DNA of 64,000 nt, from positions 1 to 64,000 of IMG/VR virus record IMGVR_UViG_3300028024_000105; one strand, given 5' to 3'. Numbering within the stretch: position 1 is the first letter of the stretch; every line of letters begins with the position of its first letter. Source of the DNA: a virus. The position numbers were made by a program, and so were the translations under genes. Of this stretch, positions 48,456 through 55,510 are shown one piece after another. The notes under the pieces were generated by a model. The model was not told the origin of the DNA. It did no database searches and saw only the letters and a list, made by a program, of their open reading frames with translations.

Positions 48456-49271
48456 GTGATCCATTTCACGTATCCGGACGGCTACTTCGAGAAGCGGCGC
48501 GACCTGACCATCGGAAAGGTCGGTTACTGGGACGAACAGCAGCATCCGCGCGCCGAGGACGGCAAGTTCACGGACGGATCTGGCGGCGCCACGTCGAGCG
48601 ACGGTCCGGGTATCCCGAGTTCGGCCGCAGGTGCGGCGCTCGTGAGTCGGGCCGGACAGATGCCCAACTACGAGAGCGTCGCCGACTTTGCGGCGGCTCG
48701 AGAGTACATGGGCAAGCTGGGCACGAACCTGCTGGTGCTGAACGGTGCGAATCCCTCAGACGTTCGTGTCGCGATGCAGTCGACACGTGACTTCATTGAG
48801 AAGACCGGCCTGTCGCCCGAGCGTCTGTACGTGACAACCGACCAATTTATGGTCGACCGCTTCGGCGCACCCACGGCAGACTTGGCTCAGGCTCTGTACG
48901 ATCCGCAGACCCGTGCTGTCATGTCGTCGAAGCTGACCGCACTTTCGGCGAAGCCTACTCAGCCCGGCGGATTCACCATCGGCGAGGACGGATTCAACGA
49001 GGCGCAGACGGCTCTGTGGCACGAGTTCGGTCACTCCGTGCACTTCACGGCCCACGTGGGTTCGCCTGGTCGAGTCCCGCCCAATTTCCGAGGGGCGGTA
49101 GAATCGCATTTGGTTGGAACGTTCAAGGCTCAGGGCATGTCAGACTACGGAGTGACCATGCGAGCCGAGTTCGTGGCCGAGTACGTGTCCGGCCGCATGA
49201 TGGGCCGCAAGTTCGGACCGGCGGTCCACGAGGCGTATATCCGATACGGTGGCCCGAAGTTGGGAGACTAA
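48456..49271 (+). CDS. Zincin-type metallopeptidase with N-terminal leader peptide
   Basis: 271 residues. Start is GTG five bases after GTCCAAG (48444-48450), reading GTG-ATC-CAT exactly as in the kinase gene. Residues near 27-46 carry QHPRAEDGKFTDGSGGATSS, the same leader type. LWHEFGHSVHF near residue 187 is the HExxH zinc site; a downstream Glu in MRAEFVAEYVSG may be the third ligand. Likely an effector protease acting on a host or virion protein. Confidence 0.7.
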   Translation: MIHFTYPDGYFEKRRDLTIGKVGYWDEQQHPRAEDGKFTDGSGGATSSDGPGIPSSAAGAALVSRAGQMPNYESVADFAAAREYMGKLGTNLLVLNGANPSDVRVAMQSTRDFIEKTGLSPERLYVTTDQFMVDRFGAPTADLAQALYDPQTRAVMSSKLTALSAKPTQPGGFTIGEDGFNEAQTALWHEFGHSVHFTAHVGSPGRVPPNFRGAVESHLVGTFKAQGMSDYGVTMRAEFVAEYVSGRMMGRKFGPAVHEAYIRYGGPKLGD

Positions 49272-49272
49272 G

Positions 49273-49392
49273 ATGACGCCGAACAAGCCGTTGACCCCCG
49301 AGCAGGTCCAGCAGGTCTGGGACAAGATCGAGCAGGCCAAGCCCGATCTGCCCGAGAACTCCAAGGACAAGCCGGACCAGCCCAAGCCATAG
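49273..49392 (+). CDS. 39-residue charged protein
   Basis: One base after the protease stop. Proline/lysine-rich with a helix LTPEQVQQVWDKIEQ. Could be a chaperone or immunity peptide for its neighbour, but this is speculation. Confidence 0.45.
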   Translation: MTPNKPLTPEQVQQVWDKIEQAKPDLPENSKDKPDQPKP

Positions 49393-49414
49393 TCAGCAGA
49401 CCTTTCTGTTCTAA

Positions 49415-49455
49415 CCCCGCCGGGAACTTATCGAGACCCGGCGGGGTTTTTTATT
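49415..49455 (+). terminator. Rho-independent terminator
   Basis: CCCCGCCGGG, 12-base loop, CCCGGCGGGG, then TTTTTT. Preceded by CCTTTCTGTTCTAA. Loop and flank are shared with the terminator at 53018. Confidence 0.9.
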
Positions 49456-49472
49456 TTCTATATTCCGAATCA

Positions 49473-49501
49473 TTCAAGATCCCTTCGACCGCGCGTCCTA
49501 C
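49473..49501 (+). promoter_or_regulatory. Phage promoter candidate, GCGTCCTAC class
   Basis: TTCAA 15 bases before GCGTCCTAC 49493-49501, then five bases and ATG 49507. That ATG opens an 8-codon frame that overlaps the next gene start in an ATGA. Confidence 0.55.
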
Positions 49502-49529
49502 GGGACATGACGGTAGAAAGGAAAGAGGA

Positions 49530-50381
49530 ATGACCATCGAAGTTCGAACCAAGGCACAATTCGAGGCCGCGCTCAAGATTCCCAACTCCATCATCGACAT
49601 CCTGGAGGGCATCTACGAGCTGGTGACGTACGGAAGCGAGGCTCCGTTCATCCGGCTGTTCGGCAAGGCCGAACTGACCGTCGAGGCGCGGGGATCGTCC
49701 CAGCCGCGCGTCGAGGCGTGGGGATCGTCCCAGCCGCGCGTCGAGGCGTGGGGATCGTCCCAGCCGCGCGTCGTGGCGTGGGAATCGTCCCAGCCGCGCG
49801 TCGAGGCGTGGGGATCGTCCCAGCCGCGCGTCGAGGCGTGGGAATCGTCCCAGCCGCGCGTCGTGGCGTGGGAATCGTCCCAGCCGCGCGTCGAGGCGTC
49901 CGGTTTCGTGCAGCTTTCGCTTCTCGGCAAGATCGTCGCGAAAGCTGCAGCGAAGGTCGCCGTGCTGATCGAGGGTGACGGCCCGAAGGTCACGGGCGGG
50001 AAGCAGATCCGCCGCCAGCTCTTCAAGAACGGGAAGGGATGGTGCGAGTATTACGGAGTCCCGGTCAAGGCAGGGAAGGCCATCGTGTTCAAGGCCCTCG
50101 ACAAGGACCTTCGGAGCAGTCACGGTCTCGTCTATCCGGTCGGCGCGACCGTCAAGAGCGACGGCTGGAACAAGAACGAGTGCGATCAGGGACTCCACTT
50201 CATCCCTACGCCCAAGATGGGATACGAGTTCGCGCCGGAGGCCGAGCGGTTCGTCGCGTGTGAAGTCGCCGTGAAGGACATGCTCGTCTTCTCCACCGGC
50301 TCGTACCCGAACAAGGCGAAGGCTCCGGAGTGCAAGGTCCTCTACGAGTGCAACGACGACGGCGAGGAGATCAAGAAGTAG
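49530..50381 (+). CDS. Repeat protein with DUF7666-like C-terminus
   Basis: 283 residues. After 50 residues come seven copies of a 10-residue repeat (consensus VEAWGSSQPR) that should form a short beta-solenoid. The C-terminal half (WCEYYGVPVKAGKAIVFKAL and ECDQGLHFIPTPKMGYEF) matches a domain seen in actinophage and other phage proteins with such repeats. Function unknown; repeat number is likely to vary between strains. It is a single-gene transcription unit between two terminators. Confidence 0.65.
   Translation: MTIEVRTKAQFEAALKIPNSIIDILEGIYELVTYGSEAPFIRLFGKAELTVEARGSSQPRVEAWGSSQPRVEAWGSSQPRVVAWESSQPRVEAWGSSQPRVEAWESSQPRVVAWESSQPRVEASGFVQLSLLGKIVAKAAAKVAVLIEGDGPKVTGGKQIRRQLFKNGKGWCEYYGVPVKAGKAIVFKALDKDLRSSHGLVYPVGATVKSDGWNKNECDQGLHFIPTPKMGYEFAPEAERFVACEVAVKDMLVFSTGSYPNKAKAPECKVLYECNDDGEEIKK
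49681..49899 (+). repeat. 30-bp tandem repeats, seven units plus a partial
   Basis: Units start at 49681, 49711, 49741, 49771, 49801, 49831 and 49861, nearly identical at DNA level; GAGG/GTGG and GGGG/GGAA are the main variants, giving Glu/Val and Gly/Glu changes. Confidence 0.95.
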
Positions 50382-50402
50382 ATCAACGCCCTTTTCTTTC
50401 AA

Positions 50403-50440
50403 CCCCGGCGATGCATCCAAGTGTCGCCGGGGTTTTTCTT
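50403..50440 (+). terminator. Rho-independent terminator
   Basis: CCCCGGCGA, 12-base loop, TCGCCGGGG, TTTTT. Confidence 0.88.
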
Positions 50441-50449
50441 TTCCCACCG

Positions 50450-50479
50450 TTCGAATTGTGTTTCGTCACCGCGTCTGAC
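50450..50479 (+). promoter_or_regulatory. Phage promoter candidate, GCGTCTGAC variant
   Basis: TTCGA near 50450, 16 bases, GCGTCTGAC 50471-50479, five bases, ATG 50485. Confidence 0.5.
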
Positions 50480-50484
50480 GGAGC

Positions 50485-50970
50485 ATGCAAGCGACCCTGG
50501 ACGCGCGGCGCATCCGGCTGACGGCGCCGCCGAGCCATTCGTCCGAGGGTACACCGCCGGTTCTCCTAGACGGCGTCGTGATTGGTCGAGCCCGGCGAAG
50601 CACCAGCCGACTGGTGTTCGGGTACGGCCGGTACATCGTGAAGGTCGGCCACCAGAGCAGGAACGAAGTCGAAGTCTGGGATGGGCTTCCCGATGTAGAC
50701 CGGCCGTACTTCGCGGCCCCAGTGGCGTGGGGGACCGTTGAAGGCGACGTCGAGCGCCGTTGGTGGGTCGCCCAGCGCGTGCTCCCGATCAAGCGTGCCC
50801 TTCAGTGCTACAGCCTGGCCGAGTGGCAGACCGCCTGGGAGGAACTCTATCCCGTGCTTCTGCGCAACGACATCCGCGACGTGCTGTTCGACGAGGTCAT
50901 CGGCATGCCGCGTCCGCACAACTGGACCATCGTCGATGACGCTCCTGTCGTGTTCGATTACGCTTCGTAG
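50485..50970 (+). CDS. Protein-kinase-fold-like protein, likely degenerate
   Basis: 161 residues. YIVKVGHQSRNEVEVWDGL resembles the VAxK...E core of kinase folds and NWTIVDDAPVVFDY the DFG-like Asp; no HxD catalytic loop is seen. It may be a pseudokinase. Start from the promoter box, without a ribosome-binding site. Confidence 0.45.
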   Translation: MQATLDARRIRLTAPPSHSSEGTPPVLLDGVVIGRARRSTSRLVFGYGRYIVKVGHQSRNEVEVWDGLPDVDRPYFAAPVAWGTVEGDVERRWWVAQRVLPIKRALQCYSLAEWQTAWEELYPVLLRNDIRDVLFDEVIGMPRPHNWTIVDDAPVVFDYAS

Positions 50971-50982
50971 CCGGAGACCGAA

Positions 50983-51195
50983 ATGATCCACAGCGTGCAG
51001 ATGCGTCCGTTGCTGAAAGGCGAAGCCTATCCGCCGGAAACCCGGGACATGAACCGGACGCCGCCGAAGCCCGCGCGATGCGAGGGATGCAAGGCGGTCC
51101 ACACGCCGCGCGACCCGCTCTTCAAGGCGACGCCGATGATGGCGCCAGAGTTCATCACGTGCTGGTACTGCTTCCAGATGGGGAAGTCGGGCTAG
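50983..51195 (+). CDS. Small CxxC protein
   Basis: 70 residues. RCEGCKAVHTP and TCWYCFQM form one zinc site. GGAG upstream. Shares a CTAG stop with the convergent gene. Confidence 0.5.
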   Translation: MIHSVQMRPLLKGEAYPPETRDMNRTPPKPARCEGCKAVHTPRDPLFKATPMMAPEFITCWYCFQMGKSG

Positions 51196-51416
51196 CTGTA
51201 CTGCTCCGCGTAGGGCTGCAGAGCCTGGATCACGGTAGGTGGGATGTCGATCTCTTCGGTACCGCTGGTCGTGCCCACTTCGAGGGCGAAGGCGAGGGAC
51301 GCCGACTCTCGTCCGCCCGGTGCGAAGACGAACCCCTGGTACTCGCCGGGCTCGCGAGTCGATCCGTCCAGTTCCATCCACCACCCCAAGGGCAGCCTGA
51401 TCTTCTTGTTGGCCAT
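51192..51416 (-). CDS. Unknown 74-residue protein
   Basis: Start has AAAGGA upstream in a leader that begins after the minus-strand GCGTCTTAC box. Beta-rich (LGWWMELDGS, GYQGFVFAPGG-like region). Not recognised. Confidence 0.55.
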   Translation of the reverse strand: MANKKIRLPLGWWMELDGSTREPGEYQGFVFAPGGRESASLAFALEVGTTSGTEEIDIPPTVIQALQPYAEQYS

Positions 51417-51441
51417 CGTCGTGTCCTTTCTGTTCATGTAG

Positions 51442-51470
51442 GTAAGACGCCGAGGGCTCTCGTTCGTTAC
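51442..51470 (-). promoter_or_regulatory. GTAAC-class promoter, minus strand
   Basis: On the minus strand GTAAC (plus 51466-51470), 15 bases, GCGTCTTAC (plus 51442-51450). Divergent partner of the next entry. Confidence 0.65.
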
Positions 51471-51496
51471 CGGGAATGCAGATAATCGCATTCCGT

Positions 51497-51525
51497 GTAA
51501 CAGTCATGCAGGTTTGGCGTCTCAC
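51497..51525 (+). promoter_or_regulatory. GTAAC-class promoter, plus strand
   Basis: GTAAC 51497-51501, 15 bases including a GCAGGT word, GCGTCTCAC 51517-51525. A TGCAGATA word (51477-51484) lies between the two divergent promoters. Confidence 0.65.
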
Positions 51526-51549
51526 TCATGTGAACAGAAAGGAGATCGG

Positions 51550-52998
51550 ATGAACTGGTTCGAGGTCGACAAGAAGGGCCTAGCCAATCTGCTGGGACGC
51601 CGGGGCAAGGCGTTCCTCGTGCACGAGCTGGTCCAGAACGCCTGGGACACGAACGCGACGCGCGTCGACGTGAACCTCGTGTCGCTGCCCGGCCGCAAGC
51701 TGGCCCGGCTGACCGTGGAAGACGACGACCCGGAGGGCTTCAAGGACATCTCGCACGCCTTCACGCTCTTCGCGGAGTCCGCCAAGAAAGGCGACGCCGA
51801 GAAGCGTGGGCGCTTCAACCTTGGCGAGAAGCTCGTCCTCGCGCTCTGCAAAGAGGCGAAGATCACGACGACGACCGGAGGGGTCAAGTTCAGCGACAAG
51901 GGGCGCCAAGTGATCGGCGCCACGACCATGTCCGGTTCCATCTTCGAAGCCCTGATCCCGCTGACCGACGCCGAGTTGGGCGAGATGACCAAGTCGGTCG
52001 CGTGTCTGATCCCGCCCGCCGGGATCGCCACGTTCTACAACGGCGACGCGCTCCTGGAGCGCATGCCGCTCCACGAGTTCGAGATCACGCTCCCGACGGA
52101 GATCGCCAACGCCGAGGGCCAGCTCCGGCGGACCGAGCGCAAGACCAAGGTGCAGGTCTTCGATCCGCAGGATGGAGAGCAGGCCAGCATCTACGAGATG
52201 GGCATCCCCATCGTCGAGACCGAGGACAAGTGGCACTACAACGTGCTGCAGAAGGTCCCGCTCAACATGGATCGGGACAACGTGACGCCGCACTACCTCA
52301 AGACGGTGCGCGCGGCCGTGCTGAACGCCATGCACGAGAAGCTCACGCCCGAGGACGCCAGCACCCCGTGGGTGCGCGAGGGCGCGGCCGACGAGAACGC
52401 CACCAAGGAAGCCACCGAGAAGGTGATGGACCTTCGCTTCGGGAAGAAGCGCGTCATCTTCGACCCCTCCGACCTGGAGGGCAACAAGCTCGCCGTGTCC
52501 GAAGGCTACACCGTGATTCCGCCCCGGTCCCTGAACAAGGACGAGTGGGACAACGTCCGCAAGCACGACCTAGCAAAGCCCGCCGGGCAGGTCACGCCGT
52601 CGCCCAAGCCCTACTCGCCCGAGGGCGACCCGCTCAAGATCCTGCCCGAGCTGGAGTGGACCGACCCCATGAAGCGGGTGGCCGAGTACGCGCGCTGGCT
52701 CGCGCAGGAGCTGCTGGGGAACAACCGCCTGCACGTGATCATCGCGCGCGAGGCAACGTGGCCTTACGGCGCGACCTACGGCATGGATCAGTTGACCCTC
52801 AACCTGGGCCGACTGGGGCACGACTGGTTCAAGTCGGTCGGCCAGCACACGGATCGCTTGCTGATCCATGAGTTCGGGCACCACTACGCGGCGGACCACC
52901 TGTCGAAGGAATACTACGATGCCCTGTGCAAGCTCGGCGCGAAGATGACGGCCTTGGCCCTGCAGTACCCGGAGGTCTTCAAGGGTTTCCGGATCTGA
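51550..52998 (+). CDS. GHKL ATPase fused to a zincin domain (rIIA-like)
   Basis: 482 residues. HELVQNAWDTNATRVDV (N box), TVEDDDPEGF (G1-like) and GRFNLGEKLVLA (G2) mark an Hsp90/MutL-type ATPase at residues 20-110, as in T4 rIIA. The last 100 residues contain LLIHEFGHHYAADHL, an HExxH zinc protease site. The combination in one chain is unusual. It has its own GTAAC promoter and a strong terminator. Confidence 0.72.
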   Translation: MNWFEVDKKGLANLLGRRGKAFLVHELVQNAWDTNATRVDVNLVSLPGRKLARLTVEDDDPEGFKDISHAFTLFAESAKKGDAEKRGRFNLGEKLVLALCKEAKITTTTGGVKFSDKGRQVIGATTMSGSIFEALIPLTDAELGEMTKSVACLIPPAGIATFYNGDALLERMPLHEFEITLPTEIANAEGQLRRTERKTKVQVFDPQDGEQASIYEMGIPIVETEDKWHYNVLQKVPLNMDRDNVTPHYLKTVRAAVLNAMHEKLTPEDASTPWVREGAADENATKEATEKVMDLRFGKKRVIFDPSDLEGNKLAVSEGYTVIPPRSLNKDEWDNVRKHDLAKPAGQVTPSPKPYSPEGDPLKILPELEWTDPMKRVAEYARWLAQELLGNNRLHVIIAREATWPYGATYGMDQLTLNLGRLGHDWFKSVGQHTDRLLIHEFGHHYAADHLSKEYYDALCKLGAKMTALALQYPEVFKGFRI

Positions 52999-53017
52999 AC
53001 TAGCCTTTCTGTTCTGA

Positions 53018-53060
53018 CCCCCGGCAGGAATTTATCGAGACCTGCCGGGGGTTCTTTTTT
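53018..53060 (+). terminator. Rho-independent terminator
   Basis: CCCCCGGCAGG, 12-base loop, CCTGCCGGGGG, then TTCTTTTTT. Confidence 0.9.
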
Positions 53061-53087
53061 CGACATTCCTGCATCGGCGCGTCCTAC
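53059..53087 (+). promoter_or_regulatory. Phage promoter candidate, GCGTCCTAC class
   Basis: TTCGA 53059-53063, 15 bases, GCGTCCTAC 53079-53087, five bases, ATG 53093. It begins in the T run of the preceding terminator. Confidence 0.62.
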
Positions 53088-53092
53088 GGAGC

Positions 53093-53761
53093 ATGAGGTA
53101 TCTGCTCGCGCTGCTGCCCCTGCTGATGCAGGACTGGGGCCATCAGGAACGCAGCGGCCTGGACACGGGGGACCTGGCGGCGGCTCTCGAGGAAGCCGAC
53201 AAGGAAGTGGTCGAGGTTCAAAAAGAGGCTCGAGAGCTTCGCATCGAGAACAGAGCGACGTTCGAGCAGCTCGAGATCCTCGTCGCCGAGAACGGCACCC
53301 TGAAATGGGAGCTGGAGCGCGCTGGTAGGCATCGGGTGATCAACGCCCTCGAGCGAGTGCTGCTTCAGAGGCTGATGGAGCCCGTGGATCGGTGGCTCGC
53401 GGCCCCCATGATCTCGAATGAGCCGCTACCCCTAGTCAAAGAGGGCCAGCGCTGGTACGTGCTGGTCATCCAACCACGGAACGCCCTTCGTTCCGGTCCT
53501 CTGTGGGTGAAGTTCTATCTCGACGCGGCGGAAACCGACGCCCGGTGGTACGCCGAACGTGAATCCCAGTTCATGGCGATGTCCATCCACGCGAAGAGCA
53601 AGCGTCGCGGGCTGATCGACGTCCTCGAGCGCCACCTGGTCCTGTCTCTCGGCGACCCAGAGGCCGTCGAGACCATGATCGACGGCACGCCGCATCTGTA
53701 TCGACTCGTGACCAAGGACAGCGACGTCGACAAGCTGCGGAAAGAAGACCTGATCTACTGA
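53093..53761 (+). CDS. Unknown coiled-coil protein
   Basis: 222 residues: short hydrophobic N-terminus (YLLALLPLLM), a coiled coil around residues 28-75 and a globular C-terminal part (RWYVLVIQPRNALRSGPLWV). Not recognised. Confidence 0.55.
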   Translation: MRYLLALLPLLMQDWGHQERSGLDTGDLAAALEEADKEVVEVQKEARELRIENRATFEQLEILVAENGTLKWELERAGRHRVINALERVLLQRLMEPVDRWLAAPMISNEPLPLVKEGQRWYVLVIQPRNALRSGPLWVKFYLDAAETDARWYAERESQFMAMSIHAKSKRRGLIDVLERHLVLSLGDPEAVETMIDGTPHLYRLVTKDSDVDKLRKEDLIY

Positions 53762-53889
53762 TGCCTCCACGCCGCCGCAAGACACCGCGCCGGAAGCGGC
53801 AGCACTGGGTGACCGGGTCCGCAATGAACATCGACCGACGGCAGCGCGCTCCGCGCCGCCTGAATGAAATCGACGGAAGACAGAGGTAG
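53761..53889 (+). CDS. 42-residue arginine-rich protein
   Basis: Starts on the last base of the previous stop. RRRKTPRRKRQ start, pI very high; possible nucleic-acid or ribosome binder. Confidence 0.45.
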   Translation: MPPRRRKTPRRKRQHWVTGSAMNIDRRQRAPRRLNEIDGRQR

Positions 53890-53891
53890 TT

Positions 53892-54512
53892 ATGAGTCAC
53901 GCCTGGTTCGTCGGCGCCCACGGTGTCGAAGGTGTCTTCGAGGCCATGGACATCATGAAGTGCGATCCCGCCGAGTGCGACGACGAGGGCAAGGATCGCT
54001 GGGTTGAGTTCCTCAAGAAGAATGGCCGCTGGGATGATGCCAAGTGCTCGGCGGAAAAGACGGACTCGGTGTTTCTCGACGGTGGCGGCATGGTCATGAT
54101 CAAAGAGGCCAAGGTCGCGTGGGAGGCCAACGGCTGCAAGTTCGAGACATACGCCCGGCAGATCCCGATCCTACTGGGCACGTTCAAGCGGATTCTCGGG
54201 CGCCCGGTGCCCGAGTTCCCGAGCTGCACAGGCTTCGGAGGGTTCTGCCGGAAATATTTCTTCTCCCTGAAGACCGTCACAGACTCCATCCCGATCCTGG
54301 AACGGCTCGCCGTCGAGACGGACGAAGATCGTCTGAAGACCGAGGGCGAGCTGCAGGACGCGCTGAACCGCACGCCGAACGCGACGAGCGTCCGGACATG
54401 CAGTTGCGATTCCGGACGCCAGTACGCCGACTGCTGCGGCAAGGGCACGGAGTCGCCGGAGCAGAACTCGCTTCGGCGCGGCATCACGATGAATCAGGTG
54501 GAGAAGAACTAG
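53892..54512 (+). CDS. Protein with C-terminal SEC-C-like zinc motif
   Basis: 206 residues. CSCDSGRQYADCCGKG near residue 172 matches the SEC-C zinc-binding motif (CxCxSGxxxxxCCG) of SecA and accessory proteins. The rest is helical and not recognised. GTGA-type overlap with the next gene. Confidence 0.6.
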   Translation: MSHAWFVGAHGVEGVFEAMDIMKCDPAECDDEGKDRWVEFLKKNGRWDDAKCSAEKTDSVFLDGGGMVMIKEAKVAWEANGCKFETYARQIPILLGTFKRILGRPVPEFPSCTGFGGFCRKYFFSLKTVTDSIPILERLAVETDEDRLKTEGELQDALNRTPNATSVRTCSCDSGRQYADCCGKGTESPEQNSLRRGITMNQVEKN

Positions 54513-54883
54513 TGAACGACGCGCAGCAGCTCCTCTCCGATCTCGCAGCCAGTCCGTGCGTGTGCTCGGGTCACGCGGCTCTATGCTTCCCGTGTCGAGC
54601 GCGCGCCGCAGGCATGCCGCTGCGGCCGAGCGTGACCGACATGTACCACAAGGTCGCCCAGCTTCGCGTCCAGCAGAAGCTGAAGGAGCGCCTGGAGAAG
54701 CGGGGCAAGCACGCGTTCATCTCCACGCATGAAATCTACGGCATCGTCGCCGAGGAGTTCAAGGAGCTGGGCGACGCGCTGCAGGCCAACGACCGGGAGG
54801 CGTTCGTGTCGGAACTGGTCGACATCTGTGTCGGCGCCCTGCACGGGATCGCCAGTCACTACTCGGGGGCCCTGGAGTGGTGA
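54512..54883 (+). CDS. MazG-like all-alpha NTP pyrophosphatase
   Basis: 123 residues, GTG start. HEIYGIVAEEFKELGDAL and AFVSELVDICVGAL fit the EExxE and ExxD helices of the MazG superfamily. A cysteine-rich start (CVCSGHAALCFPC) may bind zinc. Second such enzyme in the window. Confidence 0.55.
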   Translation: MNDAQQLLSDLAASPCVCSGHAALCFPCRARAAGMPLRPSVTDMYHKVAQLRVQQKLKERLEKRGKHAFISTHEIYGIVAEEFKELGDALQANDREAFVSELVDICVGALHGIASHYSGALEW

Positions 54884-55098
54884 GACGGATACCTCCGGCC
54901 GCCTTCGACATCATCCGGTGCCCGTCTTGCGGCTGCATGGTCGACTTCACGTTCGCCCTGCGCCCGTGCGCGGACTGCGACAAGAAGCTCTGCCACAACT
55001 GTGCGTATCGGACCAACGACATCGCGGATAAGTCCCGCTGCAAGAAATGCTTCCGTAAACGAATTGCGGTAACGAATCCCGTTAAGCGTCGTCCTTGA
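54880..55098 (+). CDS. Small multi-zinc protein
   Basis: 72 residues, GTG in a GTGA overlap. CPSCG, PCADC, CHNC and CKKC give two zinc sites in series, like a LIM or FYVE-type mini-domain. Role unknown. Confidence 0.55.
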   Translation: MRRIPPAAFDIIRCPSCGCMVDFTFALRPCADCDKKLCHNCAYRTNDIADKSRCKKCFRKRIAVTNPVKRRP

Positions 55099-55136
55099 CA
55101 CCATCTAAGGGAGGGGGCATTCTTAGGTAGTGTCAA
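55095..55136 (+). promoter_or_regulatory. Imperfect palindrome with a TTGACA -35-like word
   Basis: 15-bp arms at 55095-55109 and 55122-55136 match at 13 positions. The left arm begins TTGACA; CATTCT lies 17 bases on as a poor -10. It sits before the lipoprotein and integrase genes and could be a host-type promoter with an operator, or a terminator. Confidence 0.4.
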
Positions 55137-55150
55137 AGAGGGTCACAGCC

Positions 55151-55510
55151 ATGAAGCGTGCTCTGTTGATTCTGTGCCTGGCCGGATGCGTGCCCCAGCC
55201 CGCCGAGCTGCCGCAGGAAGCTCCCACGATCCGCGCGTCTCACCCCGAGTGGAGCGCGAAGGTCTGCGAGGCTGTCGAGCGCGGCCTGATGTGGGAGGGG
55301 ATGAACATCGACCAGTTCCAGTGCTCGGCCCTGTACGGACAGGGCAACGCTCTGGTCTATCCCGACGGCCCCCATCACCATCGGGCCGCCGACACCGCGA
55401 GCGAATCCAAGAACGGCTACATGCTTAGGTACGAGAAGTCGTACGTCTGGATCACCGGCTTCTTCGACAAGGGCGGCATGATGGTCGACTACCGGAAGAC
55501 GGCTCGCTGA
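55151..55510 (+). CDS. Lipoprotein before the integrase
   Basis: 119 residues. MKRALLILCLAGC is a compact signal peptide with lipobox LAGC. GAGGG precedes ATG 55151; GTG 55130 is an alternative. Unknown mature domain. A lipoprotein next to an integrase is a common place for superinfection-exclusion genes in prophages. Confidence 0.55.
   Translation: MKRALLILCLAGCVPQPAELPQEAPTIRASHPEWSAKVCEAVERGLMWEGMNIDQFQCSALYGQGNALVYPDGPHHHRAADTASESKNGYMLRYEKSYVWITGFFDKGGMMVDYRKTAR

Noticed and set aside
49600-50026. Repeat array as a CRISPR
   Set aside because: The 30-bp units are contiguous without spacers and in frame within a protein gene.
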